From a virus: a stretch of 20,900 nucleotides of DNA. The position numbers were made by a program, and so were the translations under genes. Shown here in pieces: positions 1 through 7,066 of this stretch. Location: the IMG/VR virus record IMGVR_UViG_3300042556_002100, positions 1 through 20,900 of that record, one strand, 5' to 3'. The stretch's first letter is position 1; every line of letters begins with the position of its first letter. The notes below the pieces were generated by a model, which was given only the letters and a program-made list of their open reading frames with translations, was not told the origin of the DNA and did no database searches.

Positions 1-10
1 AACGTGTTGA

Positions 11-601
11 TTACGCCACGCGGCCGAGCGGGTATTTCTGCCGCGCCTCGGCGAGGGAGAGGCCGATGGGGCGCTCGAAGTGCGGGCGGTCGATGATGCT
101 TTTGAAGTCCCCTCCCCAGCGCAGGCCGAGGTCTTTGCCGATCTGGCCGGCGATGGCGTAAGCGGGATGATCCCACACGGGGTTCTTTTCGCCCTGAAAA
201 AGCGTCACGTCGAACGCCAGTCCAAAGTTGTGCCACGAGTAGCCGGGGCGGGCATTGGTGACGCGCTTGCCAGGCGCCGTGCGGCCTTGGGCGTAGAGCG
301 CGGCTTGCTCCGCGAACGTGCGCGTGCCGCTCGTGACTTTGAAATTGTAGCCCTCGGCGGCGAGGCGGCGGAGGAGTTCAGTGGCGAGCTTGGCCGTGGT
401 CGGCTCAAGCGTGGCTATGTTCCGCGCGCTTCGCGGGTCGGGTTGCCACGCTGCGGCTTTCGCTTCGCTGAGTGCGGGCTTCGTCGGCGCGGCGGTGGAT
501 TTCGGCGTGGATGAGGTTGAGGAGGTCGGCGAGGTCGCCGGTGGGCCAGCGTGAGATCGCGCGGGCGATAGTTTTTGTAAGAGCCATGAAAGGAAGATCA
601 T
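11..601 (-). CDS. M15-family peptidase endolysin (L-Ala-D-Glu peptidase / VanY-like)
   Basis: This enzyme is expected to cut peptide cross-links of peptidoglycan at the end of infection. Seen: the zinc-site pattern S-x-H-x-x-G-x-A-x-D (SWHNFGLAFD, His124 and Asp131 of the 196-residue form) and a second zinc His at 174 in RPHFE. The SGTRTFAEQ and YAQGRT stretches before them are typical of phage M15 endolysins. The catalytic domain covers roughly residues 50-185. I place the start at the ATG at 601, which overlaps the TGA of the upstream lipoprotein gene (ATGA) and suggests translational coupling; no ATG, GTG or TTG lies further in before the domain. The first 45 residues (MIFLSWLLQKL, then Pro/Ser/Thr-rich) look unlike a folded domain and overlap a better-looking frame, so the true N-terminus is uncertain. 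The enzyme class is secure; the exact bond cut is inferred. Confidence 0.85.
   Translation of the reverse strand: MIFLSWLLQKLSPARSHAGPPATSPTSSTSSTPKSTAAPTKPALSEAKAAAWQPDPRSARNIATLEPTTAKLATELLRRLAAEGYNFKVTSGTRTFAEQAALYAQGRTAPGKRVTNARPGYSWHNFGLAFDVTLFQGEKNPVWDHPAYAIAGQIGKDLGLRWGGDFKSIIDRPHFERPIGLSLAEARQKYPLGRVA
405..587 (-). CDS. Possible 60-residue protein overlapping the endolysin N-terminus
   Basis: This is a short ORF in the +1 frame relative to the endolysin. It begins MALTKTIARAISRW and has an amphipathic, helix-like stretch (GDLADLLNLIHAEIHRRADEA). Over codons 7-38 its third positions are almost all C or G, as in neighbouring genes. Over the same DNA the endolysin frame reads as Pro/Thr/Ser-rich low complexity, the usual look of a shadow frame. 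The last 22 codons lose this bias, where the endolysin frame takes over. It could be a separate small gene, or the true N-terminal part of the endolysin joined by a frameshift (biological or a sequence error). No Shine-Dalgarno sequence is visible. I recognise no family. Confidence 0.4.
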   Translation of the reverse strand: MALTKTIARAISRWPTGDLADLLNLIHAEIHRRADEARTQRSESRSVATRPAKRAEHSHA

Positions 602-735
602 TTTTTGTAGCCACCGGGCTGCGGGAGTTCGCCCGAGACGGTCCACTGCTTGGTCAGCGGGTTGTAGCCGAGGGACCATTTGAGGCCCGCGCATCCGGTG
701 AGTGCGAGGGCCGCAATGATGCAGAGAAGGCGCAC
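598..735 (-). CDS. Small lipoprotein (45 aa), candidate outer-membrane spanin
   Basis: Reading from GTG at 735 gives a 45-residue protein that begins MRLLCIIAALALTGCAG. It has a basic start, a hydrophobic core and a clear lipobox L-T-G-C with the lipidated Cys at residue 15, leaving a mature peptide of about 31 residues ending PGGYKK. A GGAG Shine-Dalgarno sits 8 nt before the GTG, and the start is 4 nt after the stop of the holin-like gene. Its TGA overlaps the ATG of the endolysin. Small lipoproteins in lysis cassettes of phages of Gram-negative hosts are usually o-spanins (Rz1-like) that pair with a membrane-anchored partner to fuse the two membranes. That role is inferred from position and lipobox; the mature part is not notably proline-rich. 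It would imply a host with an outer membrane. Confidence 0.7.
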   Translation of the reverse strand: MRLLCIIAALALTGCAGLKWSLGYNPLTKQWTVSGELPQPGGYKK

Positions 736-739
736 GATT

Positions 740-901
740 TCAGCTCCGGCGAAAGACGTTGATGACACCGACGAGCGCGATGGCGGCGGCGATGATGGCC
801 TCGTTGTGCTCTGGCGAGAGTTGCCAACCGAGAGCGCCAGCCAGCAGAATAAGACCGCGCCACGTCGAGGACTGACCGAGTTGATCGAGCAAGTAGTTCA
901 T
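740..901 (-). CDS. Small two-helix membrane protein, candidate holin (53 aa)
   Basis: The product is 53 residues, starting MNYLLDQLGQSSTWRG and ending INVFRRS. It has two hydrophobic segments, about residues 15-28 (GLILLAGALGWQLS) and 35-50 (AIIAAAIALVGVINVF), joined by a short charged turn (PEHNE) and ending in two arginines. Size, two membrane spans and position just before a lipoprotein and an endolysin fit a class II-type holin, which makes the inner-membrane lesion that releases or activates the endolysin. No specific holin family is recognised. The TTTGACA motif lies 13 nt before its ATG, in the short gap after the preceding stop. Confidence 0.65.
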   Translation of the reverse strand: MNYLLDQLGQSSTWRGLILLAGALGWQLSPEHNEAIIAAAIALVGVINVFRRS

Positions 902-914
902 GCCCTCGGCGGCA

Positions 915-921
915 TGTCAAA
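915..921 (-). promoter_or_regulatory. TTTGACA start-site motif before the holin gene
   Basis: On the coding strand TTTGACA ends 13 nt before the ATG at 901. It is intergenic, lying after the TGA of the TM/coiled-coil gene. It is one of ten copies placed the same way (see findings). Confidence 0.6.
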
Positions 922-924
922 GGG

Positions 925-1107
925 TCAGCGTGTGTTGCGGAGGTGGTGCTCCCAGAGCGTCTCGACGCGCTCTTGCACCTGCTCGAGGTTGGCCACGCGA
1001 GAGTCCACTTTTGCCAAGAACCAAATGAGCGTGCCGGCCTGCATAATGAGGACGATGGACACGCTGGCCAGCCACGACTTGACCCAGTTGCTCTCACGCT
1101 CGCTCAT
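925..1107 (-). CDS. Single-span membrane protein with coiled coil (60 aa), candidate inner-membrane spanin
   Basis: The ATG at 1107 overlaps the stop of the upstream gene (ATGA), with GGGAGG about 10 nt before it; a longer in-frame start would add only six residues. The 60-residue product has a polar N-terminus (MSERESNWVK), one membrane span at about 12-32 and then a helix with heptad-like hydrophobics (V34, V38, L41, V44, V48, L51). This N-in, single-span, coiled-coil plan is that of i-spanins, and a lipoprotein candidate lies two genes on. It is shorter than a typical Rz-like protein, so another lysis-accessory role is possible. The spanin assignment is inferred from topology and context, not from a recognised family. 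Confidence 0.6.
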   Translation of the reverse strand: MSERESNWVKSWLASVSIVLIMQAGTLIWFLAKVDSRVANLEQVQERVETLWEHHLRNTR

Positions 1108-1487
1108 AATTCCAGCGCCTCCCATGCTGCGAGCAACCCGTCGCGCAGTGCGTCCGGCAGGCTCTCGCTGCTGGCGTTAAAAGTGCGGGAGCCCAGCGGG
1201 GCATGCACGCTCACAGCGGCGTTGAGCACGCTGCGAAACTCCACCGGCACCGACACCTCATTGCCCTCGTCGTCCGTGGTTGTTGCGTAGGCCGTCGCCA
1301 CGTTGCCCGCCTCCTCGATCACAACATCGGCCAGCGTCTCGCCCTCGGCGAGTTGTGCCGTGAGCCAAGCCAGCAGCCCTTCCGCCACTGCGGCGAGGTC
1401 GCCGACCAGCGAGACGGCATCGTCGGCGGAGTAGCCGGATCGCTCGACGTAGCGGGTCAGCGTAGAGTTGGCAAGGCGGAGGGTCAT
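1104..1487 (-). CDS. Hypothetical protein (127 aa) between fibre and lysis genes
   Basis: The start is the ATG at 1487 (MTLRLANSTLTRY), which overlaps the fibre gene's stop as ATGA. The longer in-frame extension upstream is an Arg-rich shadow of the fibre gene. The 127-residue product is acidic and rich in Ala, Leu, Val, Glu and Asp. A helical first half (AVSLVGDLAAVAEGLLAWLTAQLAEGETLADVVIEEAGN) is followed by a segment with beta character (ATTTDDEGNEVSVPVEF) and a helical C-terminus (DALRDGLLAAWEALEL). It has no signal peptide or membrane span. Its TGA overlaps the next start. I do not recognise the family. Fibre chaperone or small tail accessory protein are possible roles by position only. 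Confidence 0.75.
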   Translation of the reverse strand: MTLRLANSTLTRYVERSGYSADDAVSLVGDLAAVAEGLLAWLTAQLAEGETLADVVIEEAGNVATAYATTTDDEGNEVSVPVEFRSVLNAAVSVHAPLGSRTFNASSESLPDALRDGLLAAWEALEL

Positions 1488-2743
1488 CGGGCGACGGTCT
1501 GGTTCCACGCGACGAGATCCACGTCGCACGTTCTGGCGGCGCTGGTTTGCGTGCCGACGATCACATAAAATAAACCGGCGTTGCTGGAGGTCGGCACGTT
1601 CGTTGAAGAGGTCAGCCAATTTCCGCCATTGAGCCGAAACTCAATCGTGCCAGCCGTGACACAGCGCATTTCAAATTTGTAAAATGTGTCGGCGACCGGC
1701 GCGGTGCCGCTATCCACTAATGTAGTCAGAGTTGAAGACGCGTATGCCGTACCGTCGTTTTTCGTGACGAACTGCCAGTTTGTATCCACGCCCGCCTTGA
1801 ACCGCCAACCGATGAGGCGCGAATTAAAGTCGAGGTCGAGCGGGTTCGCGGAAAATCCCGCCGACACGGTCACGTTGGTCACGTCGGGCAACGCCATAAT
1901 GGCCAAGGCGTGCCATCCCGCGACCGTCGCCGGGTTGCTGGCGCCGAAAATGCCGTTTGCCGTGTAAATTCGCAAATAGTTGCCAGCGGTCGCTCCTGTC
2001 GTTAGCCGCAAAGCTGTGTGGTGCGGCATAACACCAACTGTAGAGCGCTCTACCAGTGTTCCCCCGCCCGCGTTGCTCGTCCCCCAGCCCGTCTCGCCAA
2101 TGATGCCGTTGGTGCGTCCGCCGTTGAAAAAATCGTCGCGAAACCGGATTATCCGCGTGTCGAGAAAGGCGTCGTCGAGGAGTTGGCGAGTTATAATTGA
2201 ACTCGAACTCGCCGCCGTCTGGTTCGGGGCGGTCGAATTGGTGCCGTTGAGGGTGAGGTTTTCGGTGAGCGAATTGGCCAGCGTCGTCCAAGAGCCCGAG
2301 ACGCGGGCCACGGTGACCGGCCAGCGCGAGGCCGCGTAGGCCACACCGTTGACGGTGACTGTCCCCGAGGCCACCACGACTTGAAACATCTCGCCGTCGT
2401 TGCCGCTGGCGGGATTCGTAACGGTGAACGTGCCGCTGGCCACGTAGCGTCCGCCGCTGACGGCAGTGAAGGCGGTCGTCTTCGCCTCCCACAGGGCATT
2501 TTTGAGGTTGCCGAGGGTAAGAGTTTTCAGCGCATCGCTGGCCGCGCTGTCGAGGATGGCAAATTTGTCGGCATCGACGGGCGTATTTTTGCTGCCTGTG
2601 ACGCCGGAAAGCGTGCCTGCCGGTCCCTGCGGGCCAGCGACCGCGACCTCGAGCACCTCTGGTTGGTTCGGCGGGGTGACCGGGACGACAACCTCCACCA
2701 CATCGGTTTGCGTCGGCGCAACGATTTCGATGACGTCGCTCAT
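1484..2743 (-). CDS. Tail fibre / receptor-binding candidate with short collagen-like segment (419 aa)
   Basis: The N-terminus (MSDVIEIVAPTQTDVVEVVVPVTPP) is followed by a short collagen-like GPQGPAG at about residues 37-43. A helical or linker part comes next (ALKTLTLGNLKNALWEAKTTAF), then a beta-rich body full of Gly, Thr, Asn and Ser. The C-terminal half, from about residue 195 (DTRIIRFRDDFFNGG) to the end, reads like a single jelly-roll or lectin-type domain, as in phage and bacterial adhesins (FKAGVDTNWQFV, VADTFYKFEMR, GTIEFRLNGG). An attachment linker, Gly-X-Y segment and C-terminal binding domain make up the usual layout of a host-recognition fibre. Binding target and fold are inferred. 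No Shine-Dalgarno sequence is visible; the ATG is 4 nt after the upstream TAA. Confidence 0.75.
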   Translation of the reverse strand: MSDVIEIVAPTQTDVVEVVVPVTPPNQPEVLEVAVAGPQGPAGTLSGVTGSKNTPVDADKFAILDSAASDALKTLTLGNLKNALWEAKTTAFTAVSGGRYVASGTFTVTNPASGNDGEMFQVVVASGTVTVNGVAYAASRWPVTVARVSGSWTTLANSLTENLTLNGTNSTAPNQTAASSSSIITRQLLDDAFLDTRIIRFRDDFFNGGRTNGIIGETGWGTSNAGGGTLVERSTVGVMPHHTALRLTTGATAGNYLRIYTANGIFGASNPATVAGWHALAIMALPDVTNVTVSAGFSANPLDLDFNSRLIGWRFKAGVDTNWQFVTKNDGTAYASSTLTTLVDSGTAPVADTFYKFEMRCVTAGTIEFRLNGGNWLTSSTNVPTSSNAGLFYVIVGTQTSAARTCDVDLVAWNQTVAR

Positions 2744-2749
2744 GGTAAA

Positions 2750-3535
2750 TTATTGGGTGACTTCGGGCGAGACGATCACTTTGCCTGCGATGAGGCGGCG
2801 CACGGTGGAACCGACGGTCAGTTCCAAGTCCCACACGTAGGTTCCCGCCGCCAAGTCGGCAGTGTCCTCGGCGGAGATGTCGAGGGTGATGGTGCCGTCC
2901 TCGCCGCCCAGCGTGATTCCTCCATTTTCGGTCGTCAGGTCGAATAAAGTTGTCTCGCTTGTGTAGGTGGCGCGCGCCTGCGCTTGCGCGGTGTAGCTCG
3001 TGAGGTCCACCTCGGTGAGCGGGTCGCCGGTTTTCCACACGAATTCCTGCGAGAACGTCGAGCCTTGCAGGATGGTCAGGCGCACGTTGGCCACGCCGTC
3101 GCTGCCGGGGGATTGCGCGCGGATGACGTCGTTGTAAACGGTCGCCGCGCACGGCAACGTGGAAGAAACCTGCGTGGAAACCGTCCATTCAAGTTCGCAA
3201 ATGGCCGTGACAGATTCCTCGTCGTCCTGCGGGAAGAGGTCGTCCAGCTCGCTGCTGTTGACGGAAAGGGTGAATGTGTAAATCGTGCTGGTGGTGCTTC
3301 CGCTTTTCGTCCACGACCCGGCATAAGCGAGATAATCGCCGTCATAGCTGCCGGCCGCCTTGATGGCGAATCGGCCGGTCGCGCCCGCTCCAAGCTCTTG
3401 CACGGTGCCGTTGCGCACAAATTGCACTTCGAGCGGCAGCGCATCGCGGCGGGTGAAAAATAATTGTGTCACCCGCTGCAAAAGCGTGGGCGACACGACA
3501 AAAGCTCGAGAGTCGAGGTCAACGTAAACGCGCAT
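2750..3535 (-). CDS. Tail/baseplate-associated protein with two beta domains (261 aa)
   Basis: The product has two beta-rich halves. Residues 1-130 include SRAFVVSPTLLQRVTQLFFTRRD and a large Ser/Thr-rich strand region. From about residue 150 (VRLTILQGSTFSQEFVWKTG) to the end there is a pattern common in phage tail proteins and in the N-terminal domain of BppU-type upper baseplate proteins: QG-tf---f-w then VDLTSYTAQAQAR, then GTYVWDLEL and a closing GKVIVSPEVTQ. It probably links the tail tip or baseplate to the adjacent fibre. The domain match is from memory of the pattern. The ATG at 3535 follows a TTTGACA copy by 16 nt and is preceded by a second possible ATG within the gap. Confidence 0.7.
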   Translation of the reverse strand: MRVYVDLDSRAFVVSPTLLQRVTQLFFTRRDALPLEVQFVRNGTVQELGAGATGRFAIKAAGSYDGDYLAYAGSWTKSGSTTSTIYTFTLSVNSSELDDLFPQDDEESVTAICELEWTVSTQVSSTLPCAATVYNDVIRAQSPGSDGVANVRLTILQGSTFSQEFVWKTGDPLTEVDLTSYTAQAQARATYTSETTLFDLTTENGGITLGGEDGTITLDISAEDTADLAAGTYVWDLELTVGSTVRRLIAGKVIVSPEVTQ

Positions 3536-3551
3536 GATGACTTTGCCGCCA

Positions 3552-3558
3552 TGTCAAA
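3552..3558 (-). promoter_or_regulatory. TTTGACA start-site motif before the 261-aa tail gene
   Basis: This intergenic copy ends 16 nt before the ATG at 3535. It lies downstream of the TAG of the glycosyltransferase-like gene, so it carries no protein-coding constraint here. Confidence 0.6.
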
Positions 3559-3567
3559 CATGCGAGG

Positions 3568-4608
3568 CTACACCGGCATCCAAGGTTGCTGCCGCACGCG
3601 GAGGTGGCCGCGATACTCGCCCTCGGTCTCATGGAACGCGCGATAATGGATCACCGGCGGAGCATCGGCGGGTGCGTCTTTTGGCCGGTGTTTCACGTGG
3701 TCGGCAGCCGTGTGCGGTATAGCGGCGATGCGTAGCCCGGCGGGGTGCCAGCGGTGCCAGCACAAAAAGAGGTCTTGCGTGCCGCGACCGTCGTAGCCCT
3801 CGAAGGTGGCCAAAGCCAGCGCGCGGGCGGAAAGCAGCGTGCAGCCGAGCCCGCACCAATCCGACGGCACGATGGCCCCGCGACCGATGCCGGGATAGGC
3901 AAAGTCCATCCAACCGCGACGACGCCAGCCGTGCTTAGCCGTGACCTCCCACACGTTGCCCTCCGGCGGGCAGCGTTTCACGCGCTCATGCAGTCGGTGC
4001 AGGCGTTTGCCTTCGCGCTCGCTGATCTGCGGGTCGGTGCAGTCTTTGAGCCGCGCGCGGCAAGCGGCCAAGGCACGGACAAGACGCGGCGGCAGCTTGC
4101 GTTCCTTTTCGGTGAAGTCCTCGGCAATGGGATTCTGCGGGGTGCCAAAGCCGCCCAAGAAAAGACCGTTCGGATACGTGACGGCCGCGATGTCGTAGTA
4201 GGGTGAACCGTCCTCCGTCGGCATTTGCAAGGTCCACTCCGCCACGCGCAGAGCGTCGGCCGGGACAAGCGTGTCGGACTCGACCGACCACAGCATGCTG
4301 GCACGAATCTTTCGCGCAGCGGCAAAGGCCGCACCCTGCAACGCGGCGATGCGCATTTGCGCGGGCTCTTTGTAATCTTTGCCCTCCGGCCCGCCGTCCT
4401 CGAGCGGTAGCTGCACGGCTTGGATGCGCCAGCCCTCCGGCAGCTCCACCCGCGCCGCCTCGATGGCCTCTTTTGCTTCCTTGCTCTGGTCCGTGGCGAG
4501 AATGAAGTGCGCCTCGGCGTGGTGTCCGGCGGCAGCGGCAATGCGGCGCAAAAACTGCGGCCAACAATGAAAATAAGCCTTGGTTGCGTATGTAGCTATC
4601 GCCAGCAC
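3568..4608 (-). CDS. Glycosyltransferase-like protein (GT-A fold, 346 aa) in the tail-fibre module
   Basis: The start is GTG at 4608 (MLAIATYATKAYFHCWPQFLRR), 16 nt after a TTTGACA copy. Features fit a GT-A glycosyltransferase: an N-terminal strand/helix start, HFILATD at about 34-40, a DxD-like acidic triplet at 110-112 in MLWSVESDTLVP, PNGLFLGGFG near residue 145, a Cys-rich WCGLGCTLL segment and GYDGRGTQDLFLCWHRW. The last of these resembles the acidic acceptor/metal region of GT2 enzymes. Such enzymes move a sugar from a nucleotide-sugar to an acceptor. It lies directly after the Ser/Thr-rich 609-residue tail protein and before fibre genes, so modification of tail proteins is a natural guess. 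The family assignment is by motif only; a non-catalytic sugar-binding relative is possible. Confidence 0.6.
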   Translation of the reverse strand: MLAIATYATKAYFHCWPQFLRRIAAAAGHHAEAHFILATDQSKEAKEAIEAARVELPEGWRIQAVQLPLEDGGPEGKDYKEPAQMRIAALQGAAFAAARKIRASMLWSVESDTLVPADALRVAEWTLQMPTEDGSPYYDIAAVTYPNGLFLGGFGTPQNPIAEDFTEKERKLPPRLVRALAACRARLKDCTDPQISEREGKRLHRLHERVKRCPPEGNVWEVTAKHGWRRRGWMDFAYPGIGRGAIVPSDWCGLGCTLLSARALALATFEGYDGRGTQDLFLCWHRWHPAGLRIAAIPHTAADHVKHRPKDAPADAPPVIHYRAFHETEGEYRGHLRVRQQPWMPV

Positions 4609-4624
4609 TCAGCCGCGCGGCAGA

Positions 4625-4631
4625 TGTCAAA
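4625..4631 (-). promoter_or_regulatory. TTTGACA start-site motif before the tail-module glycosyltransferase gene
   Basis: This copy ends 16 nt before the GTG at 4608. The TGA within it is the stop codon of the 609-residue gene (CTT TGA CAT). Confidence 0.6.
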
Positions 4632-6456
4632 GCTCGTTGCGGCGTTCGGACCACACAATGCGGTCTGCGGTGGTTCCAAAAGTTTGATTGCCGCCTGCGC
4701 GCAAATAGGGGACGGCCGTAAAACGACTCAGCGGCGCGGTTTGCTCGCCGCTATATGACGTGTCGTGACCAAGGAAACTGGCGGTCGTGTCGTTTATCAT
4801 GTCGCTGTAAGCGGCAGCGGGCAACGGCTCCTCGATAACTGTCCAATTTTCGGCAAACGGCCCGCCGCCAAAATGACGGATGCGCGATGGTAGACCGCCC
4901 ACTTCTTGAAATATGTCATTTACGGAAAACGTAGAAAGCGACCCGCTCACGCCGATTGGGTAACTGGAAGTTGTGGCGCTCGTGGCGTAGGTCACACCGG
5001 GCGGCGCGGTGCGCGTGGTGGTCGTCGGCACGCTGCCCGAAAGCGTAGTCGCGGTGGTGGTGTGTGAGTTACCGCGAATGGTGAAACGGCTGTCCGCTTG
5101 GTCGAGCACAACTTTTATGCCGGCCGTGCTGCTTGCGCTGAAAAAAAGGCCGATGAAGGCGGACGATGGCCCCGTGGAGGGAGCTGTGTAAGTGCGCCCT
5201 ACCGAGCCGTTGACCGCCCAGCCGCTTTTGCCGTAGGTAATCCTGCGAGTTCCGTAATAAGTGCCTTCTGCGCCTGCGTAACTCGTTGGGTAAATCAAAA
5301 CTGGCAACTCTGTGGCCAGCGCGGTGTTGCGAATGACGGTTTGCCCCGATGCACCTTGTGTGCTGGTCGTTCGCAAAGTTTCGCCGCTATAGGTTGCGCT
5401 GCTGTTGCTGCTGTTAAGCGTAGAAGATGCGGTCGAAGAGCCGGAAGACGATGCGGTGACTGACCAGTTGGCCGTGACTGACCTTGTGCTCGTCGCCGTG
5501 ATCCAGCTGGTATCGCTGGCAGAAGATGACTGGCTCAATGCGCCTCTTTTGGAAAAGGTGAAATTTGTCGTGCCGCTCAAGGCTTGCGTTATGGAAGTGC
5601 TGAATGACCCAAGCGTTGTTGACCATGCGGCCGTCGTGGTCGTGACGATGGCTTCTTCGATTGTCGCAGTAGGATAGACGGTGATGCGGGTTGCCGTTTG
5701 CGCCAGCGATCGCGCGTCCACCGGCGCGCTGTAAAATGTTTGCGGGCTGGTGATCTCGTAAAGCGCCTCGTGGCGTGCCGTCTGGTTGTTGTAGATTCCG
5801 GCTCCGAATGGCCCGCCCGCTTGATAGATCGTCGCGGCGGCCATAGCCGTGTGCGTGCCGGTGCTGACCACGCCGATTTCGGGTCGTGTGAGCGTGCCGG
5901 TCGAGAAGAACCAATAAGTCAACAAACTGGTTGCGGTGGTGGACCGGTAGAACGTGGACGTTCCCGACGCGGCGGTGGTGGTGGCCGTGGTGACGGTCAA
6001 GCCCAAGGTTGCATGGACCGGCGGAAAGTTGAAGTTGAGGTTCTCATCATACAGGTCGGCAAAGTCGATATAATCCGTGTCGCTGTAATCTATGCTGGGA
6101 TACGCCGTGCTCGACATAAACGAGCCATAAAGCACGTTAACCGTTGCGGTTTGGTTGGTGGTTGTGAGTGCAGACAGCGCTTGGGTGAAGCGCGCTGATG
6201 TCGTGCTGCCGCTGACGGAGACAGTCCCTTCTGCGCTGGAGGTCGACCGCAAATAATGCGTGCTGTGCATCTCCTCGGTCGAGGCGCTCGAGGATGTATA
6301 GGAGAAAGTCGTCGAACCCGACGAAGATGACGAACCACCCGAACCAAATGTTTGCGAAGCCGTAGAGGAGGACGTAGATGCGCTGCTAAACGACCGAGTG
6401 AATAAGTTGCGTGAAGTGGTCACGGCTACCGTCGTAGGCACGGTCCATGAGATCAT
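4627..6456 (-). CDS. Ser/Thr-rich structural protein, tail fibre or tail-tip decoration candidate (609 aa)
   Basis: The ATG at 6456 overlaps the upstream stop as ATGA. The protein is extremely rich in Ser and Thr: by hand count 43 of the first 80 residues are one or the other, with runs such as SSASTSSSTAS and GSGGSSSSSGS. The rest alternates T/S/A-rich segments with aromatic beta-strand patterns (YGTRRITYGKSGWAVNG, TGPSSAFIGLFFSAS). The C-terminal 120 residues are less biased (VGGLPSRIRHFGGGPFAENW, FTAVPYLRAGGNQTF). It has no signal peptide or membrane span. Position between distal tail genes and fibre genes makes it a virion surface protein by inference. The bias and the glycosyltransferase-like gene next to it make it a possible O-glycosylation substrate. 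No family is recognised. Confidence 0.7.
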   Translation of the reverse strand: MISWTVPTTVAVTTSRNLFTRSFSSASTSSSTASQTFGSGGSSSSSGSTTFSYTSSSASTEEMHSTHYLRSTSSAEGTVSVSGSTTSARFTQALSALTTTNQTATVNVLYGSFMSSTAYPSIDYSDTDYIDFADLYDENLNFNFPPVHATLGLTVTTATTTAASGTSTFYRSTTATSLLTYWFFSTGTLTRPEIGVVSTGTHTAMAAATIYQAGGPFGAGIYNNQTARHEALYEITSPQTFYSAPVDARSLAQTATRITVYPTATIEEAIVTTTTAAWSTTLGSFSTSITQALSGTTNFTFSKRGALSQSSSASDTSWITATSTRSVTANWSVTASSSGSSTASSTLNSSNSSATYSGETLRTTSTQGASGQTVIRNTALATELPVLIYPTSYAGAEGTYYGTRRITYGKSGWAVNGSVGRTYTAPSTGPSSAFIGLFFSASSTAGIKVVLDQADSRFTIRGNSHTTTATTLSGSVPTTTTRTAPPGVTYATSATTSSYPIGVSGSLSTFSVNDIFQEVGGLPSRIRHFGGGPFAENWTVIEEPLPAAAYSDMINDTTASFLGHDTSYSGEQTAPLSRFTAVPYLRAGGNQTFGTTADRIVWSERRNEL

Positions 6457-7061
6457 GGCGCCAGGACAAAGTAGTCGTTGAATTGCGATTCACCCGGCAG
6501 CGAGTCCTGCCGAGGCTCAGAAAACCAGACGCGCGGCGTGCGCTCGATGTTGCCCGCCGCGATAGTGCGGACGGCCTGCCCCTCGATGAACATGCCAAAC
6601 AAAACATCGATGTTGCTTTCGACGGCAAAGAGCGTCGGCGTTTGCGACACCGGAGCAGTCGTGTCGATCTCGATGGTGACGCTGGTGATTTCCCGCCCAT
6701 CCGTCGCCACCACGGCCTTCGCGTAGTGCAAGCCAGTCGCCGCCACGGTGAACTCGTCGTCCCAATTCGTCGGCAAAACCCCGCTGAGAGTGCCAGCCTG
6801 CACCCGCAGGATGTATTGACTTTCATTGTCTGGGTTAAGCGTAGCGGTAATGTCCCACGGCTGTTTTGCCACAGGTTGCGCGCCGCCGCGCTGTGGTGGC
6901 ACGGTAATTTCCGTGCCGCCGGGCAATTTGCGCACGGTCCCGTTGACGACGCGCGTGATGCGCAAAGATTCCAACTCCTTGCGTATATCGTTTAGCGTGG
7001 CGGCCGTTAATTGACGATCAAGCGGCTGGCGGGGGCGAAACTCTGGGATGCCGTGACGCAT
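6453..7061 (-). CDS. Putative minor tail protein (202 aa)
   Basis: The start is ATG at 7061 (MRHGIPEFRPRQPLDRQLTAATLNDIRKELESLR), 5 nt after the upstream TGA. The N-terminal 35 residues are helical. After a linker (VNGTVRKLPGGTEITVPPQRGGAQP) comes a beta-rich domain (ITATLNPDNESQYILRVQAGTLSGVLPTNWDDEFTV) with many alternating hydrophobic strands to the end. The helix, hinge and beta body plan fits a distal tail or fibre-attachment protein. Its stop overlaps the start of the Ser/Thr-rich gene, suggesting coupled production. No family is recognised; the function is from position only. Confidence 0.65.
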   Translation of the reverse strand: MRHGIPEFRPRQPLDRQLTAATLNDIRKELESLRITRVVNGTVRKLPGGTEITVPPQRGGAQPVAKQPWDITATLNPDNESQYILRVQAGTLSGVLPTNWDDEFTVAATGLHYAKAVVATDGREITSVTIEIDTTAPVSQTPTLFAVESNIDVLFGMFIEGQAVRTIAAGNIERTPRVWFSEPRQDSLPGESQFNDYFVLAP

Positions 7062-7066
7062 GGTTG

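Noticed and set aside
602-694. Longer endolysin start at 694 (MRGPQMVPRLQ...)
   Set aside because: This extension is the +1 shadow of the lipoprotein gene, which has a lipobox and a Shine-Dalgarno sequence. The ATG at 601 overlaps that gene's stop.
1824-3188. 454-residue minus-strand ORF rich in Arg and His
   Set aside because: It is out of frame with the fibre and 261-residue genes and has the Arg/His/Pro-rich composition of a shadow frame in GC-rich DNA.
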